Source: CABRXV01 sp900754955
GTDB lineage: Bacteria > Actinomycetota > Coriobacteriia > Coriobacteriales > Eggerthellaceae
Direction of reading: 5' to 3'
Assembly: GCA_902475005.1 (NCBI GenBank)
Contig: CABRXV010000065.1
Coordinates: forward strand, 1 to 11,764
Length of the DNA: 11,764 nt
The notes under the pieces were generated by a model. The model searched no databases and was not told the origin of the DNA. It worked only from the letters and a program-made list of their open reading frames with translations. Numbering within the stretch: position 1 is the stretch's first letter; each line of letters begins with the position of its first letter. The translations under genes and the position numbers were made by a program. This document shows positions 5,251 through 11,421 of this stretch, one piece after another.

Positions 5251-8169
5251 TTAGCGCTTTCTCGCCAGCTTGTTGATGATACGGGCGAGCAGGGTCGGGC
5301 GATGCGCGGCGGAGGGCCAGGAATCGTCGCGGCGGACGAGCTCGGCCTTCTGGGCGCTCGGCGGCTCGGCGGCTGTTCTCTCGTCGGCAGTCTTGCGCTC
5401 GGCCTCCGCGACGTTGCGCGCTGCTTCGCGTGCCGCCCGCGCGGTAGTGCCGTTCGCGGTGCGCGCGGCTTCGACAGCGGCGCTGCCCGCCGTCTTGGCG
5501 AGATCGACGGCGATGCCACCCGCGGCAACGGCAACCGTGCCCGCCACCTTCGCGGCCTTCACCGCCCCGGCGCCGGCGGCCTTCGCCACCTCCTGCGCAC
5601 GGGCGATCTGCTCGGGCGAGGGCTTGGCGATGCGCGTCTTGGCGGCGCGCGCCTCGGCCTCCGCAGCGTGTGCGCGGTCGACAGGTGCGCTAGCCCCTGT
5701 ACTCGCATTCGTCGTCGCAGCAGCAACCGCTCCGCTGGCAGCACTCGCCGTCGCTACCGCGGCAGCCCCGCTCGCAACTTGCGCGGGCGTCGCCGTCACG
5801 TACGTGGCCTCCTGACGGTCGGCGGCGTCGCGTGCCGTCTCCTCGGCCGCGCGCGCCTCGCTGCCGTCATCCACGATGTCGTAGGACAGCAGCAGGTGCG
5901 TCGTCTCGTCGAGGCGACGATTCGCGTCGCGCTGGGCGTTGTTCTGCGCCGCTTCGAGATGGCGGCGCTGCGCCTCCTCGATGAGGTAGTTCTGCGAGTT
6001 GAACGGACGCTCGCCTGGCTCGACGAGCGCCATGAGCGGCGTGTAGGTGCAGTCGGGCTTGAGCTCGCGCAGCTTGGCGGTGTCGGCGAGGCAGGTGTTG
6101 ATGTAGTCGATGACCAGATTGCGGATGCGCTTCGCCAGAATTGGCCAGGCGATCTCGATGCGCTTGTTCATGTTGCGCGTCATGAGGTCGGCGCTCGACA
6201 GGTAGATCTTGCAGTCGTCGTCACCGAGCGGACCAAAGCAATAGATGCGGCTGTGCTCGAGCAGGCGTCCCACGATCGACACCACGCGCACGTTGTCGGT
6301 ATAGCCCTCGATGCCCGGCACGAGGCAGCAGATGCCGCGCACGAGCATCGTGCACTTCACGCCCGCCTGCGACGCCTCGATGATCTTGTCGATGATCTCC
6401 TTGTCGGTGACGGAGTTCGTCTTGAAGAACAGTCCCGACGGCTCGCCTGCCTGGGCGTGCGCGATCTGGATGTCGATGTTGCGCAGGATGTTCTGCTTGA
6501 TCTGCAGCGGCGCGACCCAGATGATGTCGTACTCGTCGGAGGTGTTCTCGAGGCCCATGTTGCGGAAGAAGAGCATGGCGTCGCGGCCGATCGAGGGATC
6601 GGTGGTGATGAACGAGTAGTCGGTGTAGAGCTTCGCCGTCTTCTCGTTGTAGTTGCCCGTGCCTAGCTGGGTGATGTGCTGCAGGCCGTTGTCGGTCTGG
6701 CGCGTGATGCAGCAGATCTTTGAATGCACCTTGAAGTCGCGGAAGCCGTAGATCACGTGGCAGCCCGCCTGCTCGAAGCGCTGCGACCACTCGATGTTGT
6801 TGCTTTCGTCGAAGCGGGCGCGCAGCTCGAACAGCGCGGTGACCTCCTTGCCGTTCTCGGCGGCAGCGATGAGCGCCTCGGCGAGATGCGACTGGCTGGC
6901 CAGGCGGTACAGCGTGATCTTGATGGACAGCACGCTCGGGTCGTTGGCGGCTTCGCGCAGCATCTGCACGAAGGGGTCCATCGACTCGTACGGGTAGGCG
7001 AGCAGCACCTCGCGCTCGCACACCTGGTCGATGATGCGGCGGTTGCGGTCGAGGCAGGCGGGCCACTGCGGCGTGAAGGGCTGCTGCGCGATGGCGGCGC
7101 GCTTCTTCGCGTCAACGAGCGAGGGGAGACCCCACGTGTAGCTCATGTCGAGCGGCACCGAAGACACGAACGTCTGGTGCTCTTTGAGCTCGAGGCGCGC
7201 GAGCAGCAGCTTCTTCACCGTGCTCGACAGCGGGCGCTCGCTCTCGAGGCGCACGGGCGCGAGGCGGGAGCGCTTCTTGAGGATGCGCTTCATGTGCTCG
7301 CGGTAATCCTCGTCCTGCTCGTCGGTGCCCTCGTTGGCGTCGAGGTCGGCGTTGCGCGTGACGCAGATGATGTTGGTGTGCTTGATCTTGTACATGGAGA
7401 AGATCTCGGCGGCGTACATCTCGATGGCATGCTCGAGCAGCACGAACTTGAGTCCGCGACCGGGCAGGCGCACGATGCGCTTGCACTGGCGCGGCAGCGG
7501 CACGAGGCCGAGCGTCACGCCCTCGGCGCCGAGGTTCTTCGCGGTCTTCGCTTCCTTGGCGGCGGCCTTCTCGGCCTTCGTGAGTTTGCCCGCGGCGTCG
7601 GCTTCCTTCGCCGTGCCCTTCTTGCTCTTCTTGGTCTTCTCGCCCTTCTCGTCGGCGGCCTCCTCGTTGAGACGCACGACGATGTAGAGCCCGCCGTTTT
7701 CAAGGTGGGGGAAGGGGTGGCGCGCGTTGACGATCTGCGGCGAGAGGAACGGCATCACCTCGTCGTGCACGTAGTCGTCAAGGTAGGCGCGCTGCTCGTC
7801 GTCGAGCTCGTTCGGGCGCAGCTGCTCGACGCCCTCGTCCTTGAGGAGGCGGCGCAGGTTCTCGAACGTTTCTTCGTAGTAGGGGTAGAGCTCGTGGCAG
7901 CGCGCGTAGATGGCGTCGAGCTGCTCGGAGGGCGTCATGCCCGACTTCGAGTCGACGATGGTCTTCTTCACGAGCGACAGGTCGGTCAGGCTGCCGACGC
8001 GCACCATGAAGAACTCCTGGAGGTTGCTCCAGAAGATTGAGATGAAGTTCATCCGCTCGAGAAGGGGCACGCTCGGATCGGCGCCTTGGTCGAGGCAGCG
8101 CTTGTCGAACTCGAGCCAGGACAGTTCGCGGTTCTGCATGTATGGGTACTTCTGAAGGGTCGGGCTCAT
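5251..8169 (-). CDS. ppk1: Polyphosphate kinase 1 with a Lys-rich insertion and a long Ala/Lys/Arg-rich C-terminal tail
   Basis: PPK1 reversibly transfers the gamma-phosphate of ATP to a growing polyphosphate chain. The N-terminal domain opens with NRELSWLEFDKRCLDQG (13-29) and SNLQEFFMVRV (48-58), where the family usually has NLDEF. The catalytic domains include MDPFVQMLREAANDPSV (397-413), ITLYRLASQ (418-426), ELRARFDESNNIEW (448-461), FKVHSKI (479-485) with H482 at the autophosphorylated histidine (E. coli H435), LGTGNYNEKTAKLYTD (502-517) and GRLLEHSRIY (634-643) with H639 matching E. coli H592. The spacing of 157 residues between the two His equals that of E. coli. At 972 residues it is about 250-280 longer than usual: a Lys/Ala/Glu insertion at 171-215 (nt 7525-7659) and a tail from about 736 (nt 5254-5964). 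AAGGGAG (8183-8177) lies 7 bp before the ATG. It follows ppx by 83 bp with no terminator seen between, so an operon is likely. Confidence 0.96.
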   Translation of the reverse strand: MSPTLQKYPYMQNRELSWLEFDKRCLDQGADPSVPLLERMNFISIFWSNLQEFFMVRVGSLTDLSLVKKTIVDSKSGMTPSEQLDAIYARCHELYPYYEETFENLRRLLKDEGVEQLRPNELDDEQRAYLDDYVHDEVMPFLSPQIVNARHPFPHLENGGLYIVVRLNEEAADEKGEKTKKSKKGTAKEADAAGKLTKAEKAAAKEAKTAKNLGAEGVTLGLVPLPRQCKRIVRLPGRGLKFVLLEHAIEMYAAEIFSMYKIKHTNIICVTRNADLDANEGTDEQDEDYREHMKRILKKRSRLAPVRLESERPLSSTVKKLLLARLELKEHQTFVSSVPLDMSYTWGLPSLVDAKKRAAIAQQPFTPQWPACLDRNRRIIDQVCEREVLLAYPYESMDPFVQMLREAANDPSVLSIKITLYRLASQSHLAEALIAAAENGKEVTALFELRARFDESNNIEWSQRFEQAGCHVIYGFRDFKVHSKICCITRQTDNGLQHITQLGTGNYNEKTAKLYTDYSFITTDPSIGRDAMLFFRNMGLENTSDEYDIIWVAPLQIKQNILRNIDIQIAHAQAGEPSGLFFKTNSVTDKEIIDKIIEASQAGVKCTMLVRGICCLVPGIEGYTDNVRVVSIVGRLLEHSRIYCFGPLGDDDCKIYLSSADLMTRNMNKRIEIAWPILAKRIRNLVIDYINTCLADTAKLRELKPDCTYTPLMALVEPGERPFNSQNYLIEEAQRRHLEAAQNNAQRDANRRLDETTHLLLSYDIVDDGSEARAAEETARDAADRQEATYVTATPAQVASGAAAVATASAASGAVAAATTNASTGASAPVDRAHAAEAEARAAKTRIAKPSPEQIARAQEVAKAAGAGAVKAAKVAGTVAVAAGGIAVDLAKTAGSAAVEAARTANGTTARAAREAARNVAEAERKTADERTAAEPPSAQKAELVRRDDSWPSAAHRPTLLARIINKLARKR

Positions 8170-8252
8170 GCTCTTACTCCCTTGTCTCGAATGGGTTCAG
8201 CTGAGTTTCGGGTGCGCACAAGGCGAAGGCACCTGCCGGCGTCGCGAAAACC

Positions 8253-9179
8253 TCATGCTTTCAGTATACGCTCGATCAGGTATCCCTCGCGCACGCCGTA
8301 CTTGCATATTTCCAGATCGCGTGCACCGAACGCGCGCATGAGCGTGATGGCGATGAGGCAGCCGGGCACCACGGTGTGCAGGCGGTCGGGCACGGCCTTC
8401 ACGGCGAGGTGCGCGAACGTCTCGCGGCTGCGCGCGAGCAGGGTGAGCAGCGCATCGGCCTGGTGCAGCTCGATGACGCGCGGGCGGACGCCCGAGCAGA
8501 ACGCGGTGCCGTACATTTTCGCGATGGCACGCGAGCTGCCGCCGATGCCGTACAGGCGCTTGGTGTGGTAGGGCTCAAGGTCGCCGAGGCTGGCGAGCTT
8601 CTCCTTGAAGGCGTCCTCGATGTCGTGCATCTCGTCGTGCGTGGGAAGGATCATGTTGACGAACTGCGCGTACGACGACACGCTGCCCTGGCCGAGGCTC
8701 ACGTCGTGGCAGTCCTTGCCGTCCACGATGGCGGTGATCTCGGTGGAGCCGCCGCCGATGTCGATGAGCGTGCCCGACTCGATCGTGCGGTCGCACGTGG
8801 CGCCCACGAACCCGAGGTGCGCCTCGTCGCGCGCGGAGAGCAGGTCGATGGGCAGTTTGATCGCGTCGCTGATGGCGCGCACGGCCTCCTTTGAGTTGCT
8901 GCAGTTGCGCAGCACGGCGGTGGCGAAGATGCAGATGCGCTCGCAGTCGAGGTTGCGGGCGCGCTTCAGATGCTCCTCGAGCACCTCGATCGCGCGGTTG
9001 ATGCCGTCTTGCGTGAACACGCCATCCTGCACGTAGGCCGACAGGCCGGCGATCTTCTTCTCGTTGATGACGCTTTTGAAGTCCTTCTTCGCAACGGGCT
9101 TGCTCACGTTGCTCTTCACGTCGTAGACGACGAGTCGGATGGAATTGGAACCGAGGTCGATGACTCCGTAATGTGACAT
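8253..9179 (-). CDS. ppx: Exopolyphosphatase, Ppx/GppA family
   Basis: Ppx removes terminal phosphates from polyphosphate; GppA-type relatives also act on pppGpp, and sequence alone does not separate the two. The acetate/sugar-kinase-like (ASKHA) fold motifs are present: GVIDLGSNSIRL (residues 5-16), FATAVLRN (86-93), LSARDEAHLGFVG (about 114-126) carrying the catalytic acidic region (the common EE pair is DE here), and LIDIGGGSTEI (138-148) binding phosphate. At 308 residues it matches the short two-domain form without a C-terminal HD-type extension, as in the mycobacterial homologues. A GTG at 9185-9183 would add two residues, but its first base is the last base of the Shine-Dalgarno GGGAAGG (9191-9185). 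The ATG at 9179 lies 5 bp after that site, so I place the start there. It is the first gene of the ppx-ppk1 unit and divergent from the PPK2 gene. Confidence 0.93.
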   Translation of the reverse strand: MSHYGVIDLGSNSIRLVVYDVKSNVSKPVAKKDFKSVINEKKIAGLSAYVQDGVFTQDGINRAIEVLEEHLKRARNLDCERICIFATAVLRNCSNSKEAVRAISDAIKLPIDLLSARDEAHLGFVGATCDRTIESGTLIDIGGGSTEITAIVDGKDCHDVSLGQGSVSSYAQFVNMILPTHDEMHDIEDAFKEKLASLGDLEPYHTKRLYGIGGSSRAIAKMYGTAFCSGVRPRVIELHQADALLTLLARSRETFAHLAVKAVPDRLHTVVPGCLIAITLMRAFGARDLEICKYGVREGYLIERILKA

Positions 9180-9326
9180 AGGCACCTTCCCGTGCTAGGT
9201 CGTACGCTTGTTGCGCATCTTGAGCACAACGTTCTATCCTAAGGTAGTTGACGAGCGGATATAATGCAATTTCAGGCGATTTTACGACGATCTTACGCGT
9301 TCGCCGCGCGGGGGGAGAGGTGCGTC
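9180..9326. promoter_or_regulatory. Divergent control region between ppx and the PPK2 gene
   Basis: These 147 bp must hold promoters for both directions. On the plus strand, TTGCGC (9211-9216) stands 18 bp before TATCCT (9235-9240). A perfect TATAAT lies at 9260-9265, though I see no good -35 at the usual distance. TTACG recurs 11 bp apart (9282-9286 and 9293-9297), within the probable leader. On the minus strand, TAGGAT (9241-9236) is a possible -10 for ppx, but its -35 is poor. No operator can be named with confidence. AT content is visibly higher here than in the flanking genes. Confidence 0.45.
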
Positions 9327-10940
9327 ATGCTCGATCGTGTCAACTTCGATGAGGAGCCGCTGTCCAAGGAGGCGTACAAGCGCGAGTACGACGACCTCAT
9401 GGGCCAGCTCGTGGTGCTGCAGCAGCGCGCGCGCAGCGAGGGCGCGGGACTCGCGGTGCTCTTCGAGGGGTGGAACGGCGCCGGCAAGGGCAGCCGCATC
9501 TCCGACCTCATGTACCAGCTCGATGCCCGCGCGACCACGGTGTTCGTGCCGAGCGAGTCCGACATGGGTGAGCCTTCCGGCTTCGTGGGACGGGCAAACG
9601 GCGTAACGGGCTACTTCCCGTTCATGGAGCCGTTCTGGCGCGCGCTCGGCGAGCGCGGCGCCATCACGTTCTTCGACCGCGGCTGGTACACGGCGGCGCT
9701 TCAGCACATGCTTGCGCACACGGCGGGCAAGCGGCCGCCCTCGCGCGAGGAGACGCGCCGCTACCTCGAGTCGATTCACAGCTTCGAGCGCCAGCTTGCC
9801 GATGACGGCTACACGGTGGTGAAGTTCTTCCTTCACGTATCGAAGAAGGCGCAGCGCCGCCGCCTCGAGCGACTTCACGACGACCCAGCGACGCGCTGGC
9901 GCGTGCCCGACCGCAAGCTCGCGAGCGCGCAGGATTACGATCGCTCCTACACGGTGTACGACCGTCTGCTCGAGAACTCCGACTTCGACTTCGCGCCGTG
10001 GGTGCTCGTGAACGGCGAGGACAAGCGCCGCGCCAACATCACGATCGCGCGCACGATGGTGGAGGCGATCTCCCGCGCGCTCGCACGTCGTGAGGCCGAG
10101 CTCGCCGCCGAGAAGAAGCCGTGCGCGGAGGCGCCCGCAGCCGACATGACGGCCGAGGAGATCGCGCAGATGCAGAGCGATCAGGCGCCGCGCAAGTCGC
10201 ACTTCCCGGTCATCTCGAGCTATCCGCGCCTCGACGAGCTCGACCACACGCTCACGCTCGACCGCGACACGTACAAAAAGGAGCTCAAGGAGCTGCAGGA
10301 GCGCCTGTTCCGCCTTGAGAACATCATGTATCAGAAGCGCGTGCCGCTCATCCTCATGTACGAGGGATGGGACGCCGCGGGCAAGGGCGGCAGCATCAAG
10401 CGCGTGGCCCAGGCGCTCGACGCGCGTGCCTACACGATCTTTCCGAGCCCGGCGCCCACCAAGCCCGAGCTGGCGCATCCGCACCTGTGGCGCTATTGGA
10501 TTCATCTGCCGAAGGCGGGGCACGTGGGCATCTACGATCGCTCGTGGTACGGGCGCGTGCTCGTGGAGCGCATCGAGGGCTTCGCTACCACCGAGCAGTG
10601 GACGCGCGCCTACGCCGAGATCAACGCGTTCGAGCGCGATCTGGTGGACTGGGGCGCCATCCTGCTCAAGTTCTGGGTGGACGTGAGCCAGGAGGAGCAG
10701 CTGCGCCGCTTCGAGGAGCGACAGAAGGATCCGGCGAAGCAGTGGAAGATCACCGAGGAGGACTGGCGCAACCGTGAGAAGTACCCGCAGTACAAGGCGG
10801 CGATCGACGACATGTTCCGCCTGACGTCGACCTCGTACGCGCCGTGGTACGTTCTTGAGAGCGATGACAAGCGCTACGCGCGCGTGAAAGCGCTCCGCTA
10901 CATCGTGCGGGCACTCGAGGAGCGGCTCGGCACCGAGTAA
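9327..10940 (+). CDS. Two-domain polyphosphate kinase 2, probably polyphosphate:AMP phosphotransferase
   Basis: Tandem PPK2 domains define class II PPK2, whose studied member (P. aeruginosa PA3455) transfers phosphate from polyphosphate to AMP, giving ADP. Numbered from the ATG at 9327 (537 residues), domain 1 has Walker A EGWNGAGKGS (47-56) and Walker B FFDRGWY (115-121). Domain 2 has the canonical EGWDAAGKGG (346-355) and YDRSWYGRVLVERIEGF (403-419), with a lid region near WKITEEDWRNREKYPQY (473-489). The Asp of the Walker A loop is Asn in domain 1, and its second motif is also divergent, so domain 2 is probably the active one. An Ala/Glu-rich linker (about 255-290) joins them. A longer reading from ATG 9264 is possible, but that codon overlaps TATAAT and lacks a ribosome binding site. 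GGGGGAGAGG (9311-9320) serves the ATG at 9327. It is divergent from ppx-ppk1, the enzymes that degrade and make its substrate. Confidence 0.92.
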   Translation: MLDRVNFDEEPLSKEAYKREYDDLMGQLVVLQQRARSEGAGLAVLFEGWNGAGKGSRISDLMYQLDARATTVFVPSESDMGEPSGFVGRANGVTGYFPFMEPFWRALGERGAITFFDRGWYTAALQHMLAHTAGKRPPSREETRRYLESIHSFERQLADDGYTVVKFFLHVSKKAQRRRLERLHDDPATRWRVPDRKLASAQDYDRSYTVYDRLLENSDFDFAPWVLVNGEDKRRANITIARTMVEAISRALARREAELAAEKKPCAEAPAADMTAEEIAQMQSDQAPRKSHFPVISSYPRLDELDHTLTLDRDTYKKELKELQERLFRLENIMYQKRVPLILMYEGWDAAGKGGSIKRVAQALDARAYTIFPSPAPTKPELAHPHLWRYWIHLPKAGHVGIYDRSWYGRVLVERIEGFATTEQWTRAYAEINAFERDLVDWGAILLKFWVDVSQEEQLRRFEERQKDPAKQWKITEEDWRNREKYPQYKAAIDDMFRLTSTSYAPWYVLESDDKRYARVKALRYIVRALEERLGTE

Positions 10941-11070
10941 CGTGCGGGATGCGGGCGCGCGGTGAGGACGGGTGCGCGCCGCGAGCCGTGCGGCGGGTTG
11001 CGCGCACGGCGCGTTGCGGCGGCGTCTTTGATGCGCGGCCGCGCGCTCGGCCGCCACGCTGACGTTTGGT
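10941..11070. other. Intergenic region after the PPK2 gene; no gene or clear terminator seen
   Basis: The stretch is very GC-rich and has no ORF with a ribosome binding site on the plus strand. Two short stems can be drawn: CCGTGCG with CGCACGG around 10986-11009, and GCGGCCG (11035-11041) with CGGCCGC (11048-11054). Neither is followed by a T-run, so I do not call an intrinsic terminator. PPK2 transcription may end by another route or read through. Confidence 0.5.
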
Positions 11071-11099
11071 TTGCGCGAACGGTGAACTCACGTTATCAT
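11071..11099 (+). promoter_or_regulatory. Sigma70-type promoter for the small membrane protein gene
   Basis: TTGCGC (11071-11076) and TATCAT (11094-11099) are 17 bp apart, the optimal spacing. The -10 matches consensus at five of six positions. Transcription should start near 11106, leaving a leader of about 58 bases before the ATG at 11164. Confidence 0.7.
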
Positions 11100-11163
11100 G
11101 GCTCAAGGTATCGAGCTTGATTCGCCGCGCGCTCGACGCGCTTAACGCAAAGGAGAGGATCCC

Positions 11164-11283
11164 ATGACCCTGTTCGGCATGACCATCCCCATGGAGGTTA
11201 TCTGGGTACTGGTTGCGATCATCGTGCTGATCGTCGTTATCTTTATCGCCAAGGGCTTCATCGATGAGATGAAGAAGAAATAA
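11164..11283 (+). CDS. Small single-pass membrane protein, 39 residues, function unknown
   Basis: I do not recognise this protein. The frame reads MTLFGMTIPMEV, then one strongly hydrophobic helix, IWVLVAIIVLIVVIFIAKGF (residues 13-32), then the charged tail IDEMKKK. By the positive-inside rule the Lys-rich C-terminus should be cytoplasmic and the short N-terminus outside. There is no lipobox or cleavage site. Support for it being real is unusually good for its size: AAAGGAGAGG (11149-11158) stands 5 bp before the ATG, a well-spaced promoter lies at 11071-11099, and a terminator follows at 11359-11390. It therefore appears to be a single-gene unit. Small proteins of this shape commonly bind and tune larger membrane proteins, but nothing in the sequence names a partner. 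Confidence 0.8.
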   Translation: MTLFGMTIPMEVIWVLVAIIVLIVVIFIAKGFIDEMKKK

Positions 11284-11292
11284 CATGCGCAT

Positions 11293-11343
11293 GCTTCGGC
11301 TTGCTGAGCGATTCCGAAGCGGCATGACGCCCCGCAAGGGGCG
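11293..11343 (+). other. Two hairpins in the 3' untranslated region of the small gene
   Basis: GCTTCGG (11293-11299) pairs with CCGAAGC (11314-11320) over a 14-base loop. CGCCCC (11328-11333) pairs with GGGGCG (11338-11343) closed by a GCAA tetraloop of the stable GNRA type. Neither has a T-run. With the terminator downstream they make a structured tail of about 100 bases after the stop codon, which could stabilise the message or be a 3'-derived small RNA; that is inference. Confidence 0.45.
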
Positions 11344-11358
11344 GTGCGCAGAGTTCGT

Positions 11359-11390
11359 AAACGCCCCCGCACTGGGGGCGTTTTACGTTT
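11359..11390 (+). terminator. Rho-independent terminator after the small membrane protein gene
   Basis: AAACGCCCCC (11359-11368) pairs with GGGGGCGTTT (11374-11383) over the loop GCACT, and the T-rich tract TTTTACGTTT follows the GC-rich stem. It lies 75 bp after the small gene's stop and 31 bp before the next start codon. Confidence 0.88.
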
Positions 11391-11404
11391 CGAGACGGTA
11401 AAAC
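11380..11404. promoter_or_regulatory. Inverted repeat between the terminator and the last gene; possible operator or alternative stem
   Basis: GTTTTAC (11380-11386) and GTAAAAC (11398-11404) are perfect 7-bp inverted repeats separated by 11 bp. The left half is the T-tract of the upstream terminator, and the right half ends 3 bp before the Shine-Dalgarno of the next gene. It could be an operator, or form a stem that competes with the terminator and exposes or masks the ribosome binding site. Chance occurrence in a short AT-rich gap cannot be excluded. Confidence 0.35.
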
Positions 11405-11421
11405 CTCGAGGAGAGGGCGAC

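Noticed and set aside
5185..6666. A 493-codon open frame on the plus strand opposite ppk1
   Set aside because: It is antisense to ppk1, begins inside the ppk1 terminator, and has a composition typical of a shadow frame (Arg/Gly/Leu/Val/Asp).
6724..8040. A 438-codon open frame on the plus strand opposite ppk1
   Set aside because: It is antisense to the most conserved part of PPK1, rich in His/Glu/Val/Leu, and has no motifs or Shine-Dalgarno.
9234..9247. A near-palindrome CTATCCTAAGGTAG as an operator in the divergent region
   Set aside because: Only five of seven pairs match, and no known operator consensus fits.
9248..9265. TTGACG (9248-9253) and TATAAT (9260-9265) as a paired promoter
   Set aside because: They are separated by only 6 bp, far too close to act together as -35 and -10.
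10986..11054. GC-rich stems after the PPK2 gene as an intrinsic terminator
   Set aside because: Neither stem is followed by a T-run.
9282..11057. A 591-codon open frame on the minus strand across the PPK2 gene
   Set aside because: It is antisense to a certain gene. It is Arg/His/Leu-rich with no recognisable domain and no ribosome binding site, as expected from GC-rich codon bias on the opposite strand.
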